Positions 35,575 to 44,325 of a stretch of DNA of 64,000 nucleotides are shown one piece after another. This stretch comes from SPJN01 sp965229935 (GTDB lineage Bacteria; Pseudomonadota; Alphaproteobacteria; SPJN01): positions 1,116,001 to 1,180,000 of the forward strand of contig CBDDKB010000002.1 in the NCBI GenBank assembly GCA_965229935.1, written 5' to 3'. Made by a program: the position numbers and the translations under genes. Below the pieces are notes generated by a model. It saw nothing but the letters and a program-made list of their open reading frames with translations, had not been told where the DNA came from and made no database searches. Numbering within the stretch: the first letter of the stretch is position 1; every line of letters begins with the position of its first letter.

Positions 35575-36489
35575 CTAAAGTCTGCCCAAAAGCTTTATCG
35601 GGTCCACCGCGCGGGTACCCTTGCGCAGCTCGAAATGAAGTTGCGGTGTTTTCACATCGCCGGTTTGACCCACCTTGGCGATGACCTGCCCCCGTTTCAC
35701 CTTGTCCCCCCGGGCCACCAACATAACCTTGTTGTGGGCATAGGCACTGGTCCAGCCATCGGCATGCTTAATCAGGATCAGGCGACCATAGCCATCAATT
35801 GCAGTCCCCGCATAGGCAACGACGCCATTCTGTGTGGCTTTAACCGGGCTTCCCTCTGACAGAGCGATGTTTACACCGTCATTGTGCAAGCCCCCAGCCT
35901 TGGGCCCAAAACCTGATACAAGCTTGCCCCGCACCGGCCACTGAAACCCTGACTTTGATCGGGGCGGCGGCGTTGACAGCGGTTTTTTGGGGGATGAGGA
36001 TTTCGCGGTCGTTTTTTTAGCTGGTTTTGGCGTCGGTTTTGCTTTGGATGCGGTCGCAATGTTTTTTGTTCCACCCGGTATCGCCAGCCTTTGACCGACC
36101 TGTAACGCATAGGGGCTGCGCAACCCGTTGGCACGGGCAAGCGACCGCATATCAAGGCCATAACGACGCGACACACCATAAAGCGTCTCGCCACGGGCAA
36201 CCACATGGTGCTGCGGTGTTGGTAGCTTCAACCGTTGCCCAACTTGTAGCGTAAATGGGGGGCGCAAGCGGTTCTCGTCAATAATCATTCTTGTCGACAC
36301 ATTATAGCGCCGCGAAATGCCATAGACCGTATCGCCCTTACGCACCACGACAGTACCGGGATAGCCTGTACCACTGGATTTGCCATAACTGCCTGAACGA
36401 TAGTCAATTGGTGGCGGGCGATCATCCCCCCCACAGGCAACAAGCAACAGGCAAATCAGCCCCATGCCGATATGCCGAAGGCTGGCCAT
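35575..36489 (-). CDS. LysM-LytM (M23 family) lipoprotein, probably non-catalytic
   Basis: A 304-residue lipoprotein: the lipobox LVAC gives Cys19, followed by two LysM peptidoglycan-binding domains (about 45-90 and 95-140), a Lys/Pro/Ser linker, and a C-terminal LytM/M23 domain. The zinc site is degenerate: the usual HxxxD region reads LHNDGVNIA with Asn for Asp, and the HxH motif reads QLHFELR with Gln for the first His. It therefore resembles NlpD/DipM-type activators of amidases in cell separation rather than an endopeptidase. It lies four bases after pcm, like nlpD next to pcm in other bacteria. Confidence 0.92.
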   Translation of the reverse strand: MASLRHIGMGLICLLLVACGGDDRPPPIDYRSGSYGKSSGTGYPGTVVVRKGDTVYGISRRYNVSTRMIIDENRLRPPFTLQVGQRLKLPTPQHHVVARGETLYGVSRRYGLDMRSLARANGLRSPYALQVGQRLAIPGGTKNIATASKAKPTPKPAKKTTAKSSSPKKPLSTPPPRSKSGFQWPVRGKLVSGFGPKAGGLHNDGVNIALSEGSPVKATQNGVVAYAGTAIDGYGRLILIKHADGWTSAYAHNKVMLVARGDKVKRGQVIAKVGQTGDVKTPQLHFELRKGTRAVDPIKLLGRL

Positions 36490-36493
36490 GACC

Positions 36494-37174
36494 TTACCGT
36501 GCGGCCCCTTCAACCAAGGGCACAAAACGTACATCCAATAAATGATCCGTTTCAAATCCCTGTTCAGTGCGCACAACTTCGACAATCATCTGATCACCAT
36601 GATGCCCAACCGGCACCAACATCTTGCCGCCGACAGCCAATTGATCGGCCAATAGCTGCGGCACATCATGCCCCGCTGCAGTGACCATAATCCGTTCAAA
36701 TGGGGCCTGCTCAGGCCACCCTTTCAGACCATCACCCCAAAGTGTGGTGATATTGTGCAGATCGAGCGTTTGAAACCGCGCCTCCGCCTGTTTTAATAGT
36801 GGCTTGTGCCGTTCAATCGTATAGACACGGCGGCATAGGTGGGACAGGACCGCAGCCTGATAGCCGGACCCGGTACCGATTTCCAGAACCTTCATCCCCG
36901 CCTCAACCCCCAGCCGTTCAGTCATATAGGCGACGATATAGGGTTGTGAGATCGTTTGCCCGCATTCGATTGGCAAGGCTGTGTCTTCATAGGCCTGCGG
37001 GGCAAAGGCGAAGGATAGGAAGTCATGGCGCGGCACCCGTTCCATCGCCGCAAGCACCCGTGGATCGCGAATACCGCGCGCGCGCAAGCCCATCAGAAAC
37101 TGCAATTTCTGCGCTTCAGGGCCGTCTTCGTCAAATTGGTCGGGACTGTCACTGTCCCGTAGGGAGCTGTTCAT
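36494..37174 (-). CDS. pcm: Protein-L-isoaspartate O-methyltransferase
   Basis: Pcm starts repair of isoaspartyl residues in aged proteins by methyl transfer from S-adenosylmethionine. The approximately 226-residue protein has RVPRHDFLSFAF, the family block LPIECGQTISQPYIVAYM, and motif I VLEIGTGSGYQAAVL. I start at the ATG at 37174; a GTG at 37195 is an in-frame alternative. It sits in a surE-pcm-LytM lipoprotein order, the classical stationary-phase cluster. A second, divergent pcm-like gene lies at 56155-56808. Confidence 0.95.
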   Translation of the reverse strand: MNSSLRDSDSPDQFDEDGPEAQKLQFLMGLRARGIRDPRVLAAMERVPRHDFLSFAFAPQAYEDTALPIECGQTISQPYIVAYMTERLGVEAGMKVLEIGTGSGYQAAVLSHLCRRVYTIERHKPLLKQAEARFQTLDLHNITTLWGDGLKGWPEQAPFERIMVTAAGHDVPQLLADQLAVGGKMLVPVGHHGDQMIVEVVRTEQGFETDHLLDVRFVPLVEGAAR

Positions 37175-37226
37175 GATGCCGCCATTTAGAATCACATTCG
37201 CTAAACTGTGATGATGACGGACCTGA

Positions 37227-38039
37227 TCAGGCTTGCAACCCTTTTTCCAAGCCAGACTGTAGGGATTGCAGGGTTTCTGTCTCTGTCAGGTTACGGTGCA
37301 GCGGCGTGATAGAGACTGTCTTGTTATAGATTGCGTGCAAATCAGTCCCGCCCGCCGGATCAGACAATAACCGATCAAACGTTATCCAGAAATAATCATG
37401 CCCGCGCCCGTCTGTGCGCTGTTCAATCTTGGGGGTATAGACGTCCCGCTTGCCCTGCCGTGTTACGGCAATTTCTGTCACCTCATCAGGCTCACACGCG
37501 GGGAAGTTGACATTCATCAACACATTGTCAGGCCATTCCCCTGCCCGCTGAAAGTCCATCAGGGCACGAACAGCCTTTGGCCCCCACGCCTCGCACACAT
37601 CCCAGCGTACGTCTGAGCTGCCGTCGAAGCCATATGCCTGACTTAAGGCGATTGACGGAATGCCATGAACCATGCCCTGCATGGCCCCGGCGATGGTCCC
37701 TGAATAGGTGACGTCGTCGGCCATATTGGCGCCGCGATTGACCCCTGACAGAACCAAATCCGGCTTGTGATCAACCAAAAGATAGGTCACCGCCATCAAC
37801 ACACAATCTGTCGGTGTGCCCTTGACCGCGTAATGCTGAGGTGCAAGCTCTCGCAGCCGTAAAGGCTCAGCCAAGGTCAGGGAATGGCCAGCGCCTGACT
37901 GTTCCCATTCAGGGGCGACAATCCACACATCATCAGACAGGCTTTGTGCGATGCGGATCAGGCTTTGCAGACCCGGCGCGTTGATGCCGTCATCATTGGT
38001 GACAAGGATGCGCGGATTTTCAGGGATCGGATTAGTCAC
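37227..38039 (-). CDS. surE: 5'/3'-nucleotidase SurE
   Basis: A 270-residue metal-dependent nucleoside monophosphate phosphatase. The metal site starts at RILVTNDDGINAPGL, with SGVNRGANMADDVTYSGTIAGAM and the ITPLHRNLTE block at the end. The start is GTG at 38039, overlapping the serS stop by eight bases (GTGACTAA); this coupling and the exact family N-terminus decide it over the longer frame reading inside serS. Confidence 0.96.
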   Translation of the reverse strand: MTNPIPENPRILVTNDDGINAPGLQSLIRIAQSLSDDVWIVAPEWEQSGAGHSLTLAEPLRLRELAPQHYAVKGTPTDCVLMAVTYLLVDHKPDLVLSGVNRGANMADDVTYSGTIAGAMQGMVHGIPSIALSQAYGFDGSSDVRWDVCEAWGPKAVRALMDFQRAGEWPDNVLMNVNFPACEPDEVTEIAVTRQGKRDVYTPKIEQRTDGRGHDYFWITFDRLLSDPAGGTDLHAIYNKTVSITPLHRNLTETETLQSLQSGLEKGLQA

Positions 38040-39315
38040 GGGCCACGATCTCCTCAACACCGCCCATATAGGGCTTAAGGACATCGGGGACCGCAATCGT
38101 GCCATTTTCCTGCTGGTAGTTTTCCAGAATAGCAACCAGGGTACGGCCCACGGCCAAACCCGAACCGTTCAGTGTATGCACAAACTGATTGCCCTTGCCT
38201 TCCTTGGGCTTAAAGCGGGCGCGCATCCGGCGTGCCTGAAAATCGCCACACCATGAACAGCTTGAAATTTCGCGGTAAGCATTCTGACCGGGCAGCCACA
38301 CTTCTAGGTCATAGGTCCGGCGCGCAGAAAAACCCATATCACCGGAACAAAGCTTCATCGTTCTAAATGGCAGCTCCAGCCGCTTCAAAACTGTTTCTGC
38401 ACATTCCGTCATACGGTCAAGCTCCCCCTCACCCTGGTCAGGTGTGGTGATTGAAACCAGCTCAACCTTTGAGAATTGGTGCAGACGGATCATACCCCGC
38501 GTGTCGCGGCCAGCGGACCCTGCCTCAGACCTAAAGCAGGGCGTGTAGGCAGTCATACGGATGGGCAGCTCGTCTTCACCTAGGATCGCTTCACGCACCA
38601 TATTGGTCAGTGACACTTCGGCGGTTGGGATCAACCAATAGCCATTTTCCGTACGGAATGAATCTTCTGCAAATTTGGGCAATTGCCCTGTACCAAAAAA
38701 GGCCTCGTCGCGGACCAATAATGGTGGTGACATTTCTTCATAGCCAAACTCATCTGTGTGCAAGTTCAGCATGAATTGGGCAATCGCGCGTTCAAGCCTT
38801 GCAAGCTGACCTTTCAACGCAACAAATCGCGCGCCAGACATGGCGGCAGCAGTTTCAAAATCCATCTGCCCGAGCTCTTCGCCCAGATCATAATGTTCCT
38901 TGGGGTCGAACGCATAATTCTTGGGATCACCGATCCGCCGAACCTCTACATTATCATTTTCATCTGCGCCCTCAGGCACATCTGCGGCGGGGATATTAGG
39001 CAGGCTGGCTATCGCCATGTCCAAAGCCTCAGCAAGCTCACGCTCCTCTTCCTCGCCCTTTTGGATTTCAGCTTTTAGGGCAGACACTTTTTCGATCACA
39101 GCTTGTGCTGCTACCTCGTCGCCGGATGCCTTGGCCTTACCGATTTCTTTTGAGGCGGCGTTACGCTCATTCTGCGCCTCTTGCAGACGGGTTTTAAGCG
39201 CCCGCAGCGCACCGTCCTGCTCCAAAAGGCCAGCGGCCTGAGCAGGAAGCCCACGCAGGGCCCAACCACGGTCAAATGCGTCCGGGTTTTCTCGCAATAG
39301 TTTCAGATCAATCAT
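38032..39315 (-). CDS. serS: Seryl-tRNA synthetase
   Basis: The 427-residue class II synthetase charges tRNA-Ser and tRNA-Sec-type isoacceptors. The N-terminal coiled coil that grips the tRNA runs roughly from residue 30 to 100 (charged heptads); the core holds FRSEAGSAGRDTRGMIRLHQF (motif 2), SSCSWCGDFQARRM and GSGLAVGRTLVAILENYQ (motif 3). It is followed by overlapping surE and precedes the tat operon on the same strand. Confidence 0.98.
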   Translation of the reverse strand: MIDLKLLRENPDAFDRGWALRGLPAQAAGLLEQDGALRALKTRLQEAQNERNAASKEIGKAKASGDEVAAQAVIEKVSALKAEIQKGEEEERELAEALDMAIASLPNIPAADVPEGADENDNVEVRRIGDPKNYAFDPKEHYDLGEELGQMDFETAAAMSGARFVALKGQLARLERAIAQFMLNLHTDEFGYEEMSPPLLVRDEAFFGTGQLPKFAEDSFRTENGYWLIPTAEVSLTNMVREAILGEDELPIRMTAYTPCFRSEAGSAGRDTRGMIRLHQFSKVELVSITTPDQGEGELDRMTECAETVLKRLELPFRTMKLCSGDMGFSARRTYDLEVWLPGQNAYREISSCSWCGDFQARRMRARFKPKEGKGNQFVHTLNGSGLAVGRTLVAILENYQQENGTIAVPDVLKPYMGGVEEIVARD

Positions 39316-39366
39316 CGGTCAGCCTGTAAGGGTCGGTTGAAGTGTGAATAAGGATGGGACTGTATA

Positions 39367-39398
39367 ACCGGACTGCATGGATTTGACCATGCCTCGAC
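39367..39398 (-). other. Hairpin between tatC and serS
   Basis: GCATGG-ATTTGA-CCATGC (39375-39392) is a perfect six-pair stem, extended by flanking CCGG/CCGG pairs across short internal loops. No T-tract follows on the minus strand, so it is a weak candidate for ending the tat operon or shaping the serS leader. Confidence 0.35.
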
Positions 39399-39404
39399 CG
39401 GGAC

Positions 39405-40235
39405 CTACAGCTTAGAATTCTGGTCTGAATTGTCGCCATCTGCGGCAGCGCGGCGCTTTTCAATCAAACGCGCCGACAGGATAGACAGTTCATACAAAAT
39501 CAATATGGGCAGCGCGAGGCCGATTTGGCTGACCGGATCAGGCGGCGTCAGGACGGCTGCGGATGCAAACACAATCACAATCGCATATTTACGCTGCCGT
39601 TTCAGCCATGCTGAATCGATCACCCCGATACGAGCAAGCAAAGTCAAAACAATGGGCAATTGGAACGACAGGCCAAACGCAAATATCAATTTGGTTACAA
39701 GCCCAAGATATTCACCGACCTTAGCCTCAAGCTCTATCGGCAGGCTGCCGGCAGCGCCCTGACTTTCAAAGCTCAAGAAAAACTCAATCGCCACCGGCAT
39801 AATCACGAAATAGACAAGCGATCCGCCCGCAATGAACAGCACAGGCGTTGCGATCAAAAACGGCAGAAACGCCTTTTTCTCATGCGCATAAAGGCCCGGG
39901 GCCACAAACATATAGACCTGCGTTGCAATAACCGGAAACGCCAAACAAATCGCAGCCCAAAAACTTAGCTTCACATAGGTGAAAAAAGTTTCATGCAACG
40001 CGGTAAAGATCAGGCGTCGCCCTTCCTCACCTGCGACGGCATCGGCATAAGGTGCCACAAGGAACGCATAAATATATTCTGCGAAATAGAAACAGACCGC
40101 AAAGGCAAGCGCGAGACCGAGTATAGAATAAAGCAGGCGCTGCCGCAGCTCAGCCAAATGCGCCACAAGGGGGGACCGTGTTTCCTCCACCCGTTTGCGG
40201 TCATCAGCTTCGATGGATGGTTGCCGATCAGTCAT
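39405..40235 (-). CDS. tatC: Sec-independent protein translocase subunit TatC
   Basis: The 276-residue, six-helix receptor for twin-arginine signal peptides. Conserved blocks are SPLVAHLAELRQRL near residue 21 and FYVKLSFWAAICLAFPVIATQ in the middle (here TYVKLSFWAAICLAFPVIATQ), then FALPEKKAFLPF-like YAHEKKAFLPF. Its start overlaps the tatB stop by eight bases (ATGACTGA). Confidence 0.97.
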   Translation of the reverse strand: MTDRQPSIEADDRKRVEETRSPLVAHLAELRQRLLYSILGLALAFAVCFYFAEYIYAFLVAPYADAVAGEEGRRLIFTALHETFFTYVKLSFWAAICLAFPVIATQVYMFVAPGLYAHEKKAFLPFLIATPVLFIAGGSLVYFVIMPVAIEFFLSFESQGAAGSLPIELEAKVGEYLGLVTKLIFAFGLSFQLPIVLTLLARIGVIDSAWLKRQRKYAIVIVFASAAVLTPPDPVSQIGLALPILILYELSILSARLIEKRRAAADGDNSDQNSKL

Positions 40236-40536
40236 CCTTTTGCGCCTTATCCGTCACCACTTCCTCGACAGCAGGGGCATCTGCATCTGAGGCAGGCGCC
40301 ATTGGCGCTTCCATTTGGTTTGATTGGGGCGTGGCCGGTTTGGTCCAATCTTTGGGATTGATATCGGTTTCTGCCGCAGCTTCATTCACAGCATATTGGA
40401 CCTGTGCCATCATTTGGCGCGCGCGCCCAACCCATTGCCCAACAGTGCGCAACAGGCGCGGAAAGTCCTGCGGCCCAACCACGATCAACGCAATCACGGC
40501 GACCAGCAGAATTTCTGACCAGCCCAAATCAAACAT
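40228..40536 (-). CDS. tatB: Sec-independent protein translocase subunit TatB
   Basis: A 102-residue protein with one N-terminal membrane helix (MFDLGWSEILLVAVIALIVV), the GPQDFPRLLRTVGQW hinge, an amphipathic helix, and an acidic tail of Ala/Pro/Asp. It has the E8-type glutamate in the helix (WSEILL) that marks TatB rather than TatA. It follows tatA by 11 bases. Confidence 0.95.
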   Translation of the reverse strand: MFDLGWSEILLVAVIALIVVGPQDFPRLLRTVGQWVGRARQMMAQVQYAVNEAAAETDINPKDWTKPATPQSNQMEAPMAPASDADAPAVEEVVTDKAQKDD

Positions 40537-40547
40537 AGGAATAGTGC

Positions 40548-40760
40548 TTACTTGTCGGAATCAACCGGATCTTTTTCGGTGTTCAGGCGCTTGGGTGAGT
40601 TCATGACGGTCATGTCCTCAACCTCATCATCGGCCAACCCTTTCTTGAAGCTGCGAATGCCTTTGGCAAAATCACCCATAACTTCAGAAATTTTACCGCG
40701 ACCGAACAAAAGAACAATGATCAGGACGACCAGAATAATTTGCCAGGGACCAATCGACAT
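40548..40760 (-). CDS. tatA: Sec-independent protein translocase subunit TatA
   Basis: A 70-residue pore-forming Tat subunit: membrane helix SIGPWQIILVVLIIVLLFG, hinge FGRGKISEVMGDFAKGIRSFKKG, and a short charged tail. It is the first gene of the tatABC operon. Confidence 0.97.
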   Translation of the reverse strand: MSIGPWQIILVVLIIVLLFGRGKISEVMGDFAKGIRSFKKGLADDEVEDMTVMNSPKRLNTEKDPVDSDK

Positions 40761-40839
40761 TGCGTGTCCTTTCCAGAAAGTTTTGCCCCGCCAGCCTTAG
40801 CTAATGATAATTATAGCAAATTAGGCCCGGCAGTGCACG

Positions 40840-41574
40840 CTATTGCGCTGCCAGCATGGTCATTTCCGGGTCACAGTCAAGTAATTCAGCGGGCAAGCGA
40901 TCATATGTATCGCAGGCAACAATCCCACCATCCCGCATTACCGCAATCCGATCGCCAAGGGCAAATGCCTCCTCAGGATCGTGGGTAACGATCAAGGTCG
41001 CCGTGTTCAATTGCTTCAACAGTGCCTTGGTTTCGTTGCGCACACGGGTCCGCATGACTTTATCAAGACCCGAAAAAGGCTCATCCATCAGCATGACGCG
41101 TGGATTTGGCGCTAAAGCCCGTGCCAAAGCCACCCTTTGCTGCTGGCCACCTGACAATTCATGGGGATAGGCATCCGCGCGATCTTCCATCCCGACCAGC
41201 TTCAGCATCTTCATCGCTTGGTCCTTACGCGCACTCTTACCCAGTTTTCGCAGGCCAAAGGCAACATTCTTCAAGACCGTTAAGTGGGGAAACAGCGCAT
41301 AATCCTGAAACATCAACCCGACATGGCGTTGTTCAGGCGGCACAAAGCACCCGGGACCAGACATTAAAGCGCCAGCAATGCTGATCGACCCGCTAACAGG
41401 CCGTTCGACACCTGCCGCAGCGCGCAAGGTCGTGGTTTTCCCGCAGCCTGAGGCACCAAGAAGGCACAAAATTTCGCCGGCGGCCACATCAAGCGACACG
41501 CCATTGACCGCCGGGTAATCCCCGTAGGCACAATGAATATCCGCAATTGTCAGTATTGTTGCGGCGTCTGTCAT
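40840..41574 (-). CDS. ABC transporter ATP-binding protein, FbpC/PotA-like
   Basis: A 244-residue ABC ATPase with Walker A GASGCGKTT at 40-48, Q-loop MFQDYALFPH, signature LSGGQQQRVALARAL and Walker B VMLMDEP. The FQDYALFPHLTV wording is that of iron(III), polyamine and thiamine importers, but the extra C-terminal regulatory domain of those families is lacking at this length. No permease or binding-protein gene is adjacent, so it is an orphan set between tatA and scpB. The substrate is unknown. Confidence 0.93.
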   Translation of the reverse strand: MTDAATILTIADIHCAYGDYPAVNGVSLDVAAGEILCLLGASGCGKTTTLRAAAGVERPVSGSISIAGALMSGPGCFVPPEQRHVGLMFQDYALFPHLTVLKNVAFGLRKLGKSARKDQAMKMLKLVGMEDRADAYPHELSGGQQQRVALARALAPNPRVMLMDEPFSGLDKVMRTRVRNETKALLKQLNTATLIVTHDPEEAFALGDRIAVMRDGGIVACDTYDRLPAELLDCDPEMTMLAAQ

Positions 41575-41667
41575 TCCCAAAACCAATATCGCAAAGCGTT
41601 CTACCTAACGTCTTGTATTGCGAATTATTTGCAAACGCAAGAACAACCCCCGCCAAACAGGTCGGAA

Positions 41668-42474
41668 TTAGTCGCTGCGATCTTCGCCATCTTCGGCTGC
41701 CGCGCCTTCTTCATCTTCCAACGTACCAGCAATCATATCGCTGATATCACCTTCGGCATCATCATCTTCCAACGGGTCTTCAGGCTCAGCCTGTGTGCCG
41801 GGCTCCAGAGAAAAGTCGGACGGCAGGCGGGAATCAAGCAATCCTGCGGCCTTCAGCTCATCAAGTCCGGGCAGATCACCCCGGCTTTCAAGGCCGAAAT
41901 GCTGCAAAAACTCGTCCGTGATGCCGTAAGTCACAGGGCGTCCCGGTGTCCGGCGGCGGCCACGCGGCTTGATCCAGCCCGTTTCAAGCAATACGTCAAC
42001 AGTGCCTTTTGAGACGGCAACACCGCGGATTTCTTCGATTTCTGCACGCGTTACAGGTTGGTGATAGGCCACAATTGCCAAGGTTTCGACAGCAGCGCGC
42101 GACAGACGGCGCTGGTCTTCCTTTTCCCGTTCCATCAACCAGGCAAGGTCAGACGCGGTTCTAAAGGCCCATTTTCCGCCAAAAATTTCTAGGCTTACGC
42201 CCCTTGGCTCATACTCTTTCTGAAGTTGCGCCAACACGGCGGGCACATCCACTCCATCAGGCAAACGGCCCGAAAGGCTTTTCAGATCAAGCGGTTCAGC
42301 GGCGGCGAACAATAGCGCCTCCACCATGCGCAGATGTTCTAGCGGCTGCGGTTCTGCAGGAGCGGCCTCTTCTGCCGCCTCGTCTTCCGCTTTCTCAGGT
42401 TCAGCCACTTGCGCACCCTCTTCAGCGGCGCTGTCGGTTTGAGCTTCGACGTCCTGATCGGGTTGCTCAGTCAT
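41668..42474 (-). CDS. scpB: Segregation and condensation protein B
   Basis: The 268-residue winged-helix partner of SMC and ScpA. The core runs from HLRMVEALLFAAAEPLDLKSL through the LSRAAVETLAIVAYHQPVTRAEIEEIRGV block to RPVTYGITDEFLQHFGL. Acidic low-complexity stretches flank it on both sides. The ATG at 42474 overlaps the scpA stop by eight bases (ATGACTGA). Confidence 0.96.
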   Translation of the reverse strand: MTEQPDQDVEAQTDSAAEEGAQVAEPEKAEDEAAEEAAPAEPQPLEHLRMVEALLFAAAEPLDLKSLSGRLPDGVDVPAVLAQLQKEYEPRGVSLEIFGGKWAFRTASDLAWLMEREKEDQRRLSRAAVETLAIVAYHQPVTRAEIEEIRGVAVSKGTVDVLLETGWIKPRGRRRTPGRPVTYGITDEFLQHFGLESRGDLPGLDELKAAGLLDSRLPSDFSLEPGTQAEPEDPLEDDDAEGDISDMIAGTLEDEEGAAAEDGEDRSD

Positions 42475-43411
42475 GGCGGTCCTCATTTTCTTCATCTATT
42501 TGTTCAGGCGCTGTTTGTGGTGCAGATGCGGCCTGTTCATCCCGTTCTCCGCTGCGCAGGAAAATCGGGCCATATGTTTCAGTCTGGCGAAGTTCAAGCT
42601 TGCCTTCGCGCACCATTTCAAGGCTGGCGGCAAATGTACCTGCAATCGCAGATCGACGCTCGTTCGGTGTCCCTTCCCAGCCTTCGGGCAGAAAATTAAC
42701 AAGGGTTGTCCATTCTGGGACAGTCCCAACAATCGCCTTCAGGCGTTGCAGGGCCATTTCCATTGAAAAGACCGGGGGGCGTTTGACCTGATAATTGGCA
42801 AGCGCCGTACGGGACCGTTCATCGCCATAGGCCTTCAACAGCTCATACAGCGAACAATCATAGCTGGTATTGCGAATGGTGCGAATGCCTTCGGGCATTC
42901 CCCTGAAAAAGAAGTCGCGGCCCAAACGGTCGCGCGCAAACAGGCGCGCCGCGCTTTTGCGCATCGCTTCAAGCCTTTGCAGGCGGAAGGCAAGGCGTGC
43001 GGCCAATTCTTCACCTGTTGGCTCGCCATCTTCGCTTTCTTCGGCAGGTAGGATCAAACGCGATTTTAAAAAGGCCAGCCACGCCGCCATAACCAAATAG
43101 TCTGCGGCAAGTTCAAGGCGCACTTTGCGTGCCTCTGCCACGAAGGCAAGATATTGATCCGCAAGCCCCATCACGGAAATCTGCTTCAGGTCAACTTTTT
43201 GCGTGCGCGCCAATGTTAGCAGAACGTCAAGCGGCCCTTCATAAGCGTCAAAGCGGACGATCAACGCCTCTTCAGTGGTGCCGCGATCAACTTCGACAAT
43301 GCCGCCTTCGACTTCCTCAAACTCTTCCAAAGTCAGATTGTCCTGCCCTTCCTCTGCGGGGGCATTCCCATCTTCCTCTTCGGTCGGGATCATATCGTCG
43401 TCAGCGTTCAA
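42467..43411 (-). CDS. scpA: Segregation and condensation protein A
   Basis: The 314-residue kleisin subunit that bridges SMC heads in chromosome condensation. An acidic N-terminal region is followed by RFDAYEGPLDVLLTLARTQKVDL, LADQYLAF and ADYLVMAAWLAFLKSRLILP. The start is taken as TTG at 43411 because AAGGA lies six bases before it; the first ATG (43393) has no such site. nagZ, which usually precedes scpA in Alphaproteobacteria, is not here: the SPOR gene is directly upstream. Confidence 0.95.
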   Translation of the reverse strand: MNADDDMIPTEEEDGNAPAEEGQDNLTLEEFEEVEGGIVEVDRGTTEEALIVRFDAYEGPLDVLLTLARTQKVDLKQISVMGLADQYLAFVAEARKVRLELAADYLVMAAWLAFLKSRLILPAEESEDGEPTGEELAARLAFRLQRLEAMRKSAARLFARDRLGRDFFFRGMPEGIRTIRNTSYDCSLYELLKAYGDERSRTALANYQVKRPPVFSMEMALQRLKAIVGTVPEWTTLVNFLPEGWEGTPNERRSAIAGTFAASLEMVREGKLELRQTETYGPIFLRSGERDEQAASAPQTAPEQIDEENEDRHD

Positions 43412-43444
43412 AGCAGGTCCTTAAAATCCAATTGGTCCAAGTCG

Positions 43445-44242
43445 CTATTTGCGGGGGGCGATGATCAGGCAGTCCTGTTTAACGGCCTTCAAACGATCGC
43501 AACGGGCAGAAGCAGAGGCTTTATCCGCAAACGGCCCGACACGCAAGCGATGAAATGTGCCTTTGCCGGGCACGTCAACCTTCAAAAAATCAGCCTTTAA
43601 ATCGTTCAACAGGCTTGCCCGGTTTTTTTGCAGATTATGCCAGGCCTTTTCGGCCCCAGCGCGCGTGCGAAAGGCAGCCAATTGCAAGACCCAATCAGAC
43701 TTGTTGAAATAGAACTCTTTTTCCGGCGCAGCTTCAACCTTTGGTTCGGGCTCTGGCTTTGGCGCTGGTTTGGGTTCGGGCTTAGGCGCAGGTTTAGGTT
43801 CTGGCTCAGGGGCAGGCTTAGACTCTGCTTTCGGAGCTTCCGCCGGTGCCTCAGCAGCCTTTTCCGCCGGGGTTTGGTCCTTTTCAATCAGTTCGGCAAT
43901 CTGATCACGCTCCATCGGCTTTTCAGCCTCAGGCAGCAGATGCTCAACCCTTGGTTTATGTTCACCTGTTAAACGGTCATAAACCAGTTTGTCACGATGC
44001 GGCACATTTAGGCCGCCGGGGTCATCAGGCTCCACCCTATCTGGGCCTTCGGGGGCCTCAAATGTTGGCAGGCCGGCAATGTCGGACCGATCATCACCCG
44101 CAAAAAACAGCGCATAAACGGCGACACCGATGGCCAAGACAGCGGCAAGGCCTAAGGCAATCAGGATCAGGTGGCGCCCCTGCCCCTGATCATCACGCCG
44201 CATCCAATCATCGGCCTGTAGATTATCGCCATTTTTGGCCAT
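43445..44242 (-). CDS. SPOR domain membrane protein
   Basis: A 265-residue single-pass protein with a cytosolic start, one membrane helix near residues 25-48 (LILIALGLAAVLAIGVAVYAL), a long periplasmic region with PEPKPAPKP repeats, and a C-terminal SPOR domain (WVLQLAAFRTRAGAEKAW, HRLRVGPFADKASASARC). SPOR domains bind denuded septal glycan strands, so it should localise to the division site. It lies between argS and scpA, where nagZ would often follow. Confidence 0.92.
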   Translation of the reverse strand: MAKNGDNLQADDWMRRDDQGQGRHLILIALGLAAVLAIGVAVYALFFAGDDRSDIAGLPTFEAPEGPDRVEPDDPGGLNVPHRDKLVYDRLTGEHKPRVEHLLPEAEKPMERDQIAELIEKDQTPAEKAAEAPAEAPKAESKPAPEPEPKPAPKPEPKPAPKPEPEPKVEAAPEKEFYFNKSDWVLQLAAFRTRAGAEKAWHNLQKNRASLLNDLKADFLKVDVPGKGTFHRLRVGPFADKASASARCDRLKAVKQDCLIIAPRK

Positions 44243-44325
44243 TATGCCCCTCGTCTAGGTCCACGCTGAAAGGGATCGCGCCTATGAAGGCACGGTTCAT
44301 TAGCGATTCGGTTTGGACTGTAGTT

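Noticed and set aside
43628..43972. Repeated Pro/Glu/Lys codons taken as a DNA tandem repeat
   Set aside because: The repeat is the PEPKPAPKP periplasmic linker of the SPOR protein, a common flexible spacer rather than a genomic repeat element.
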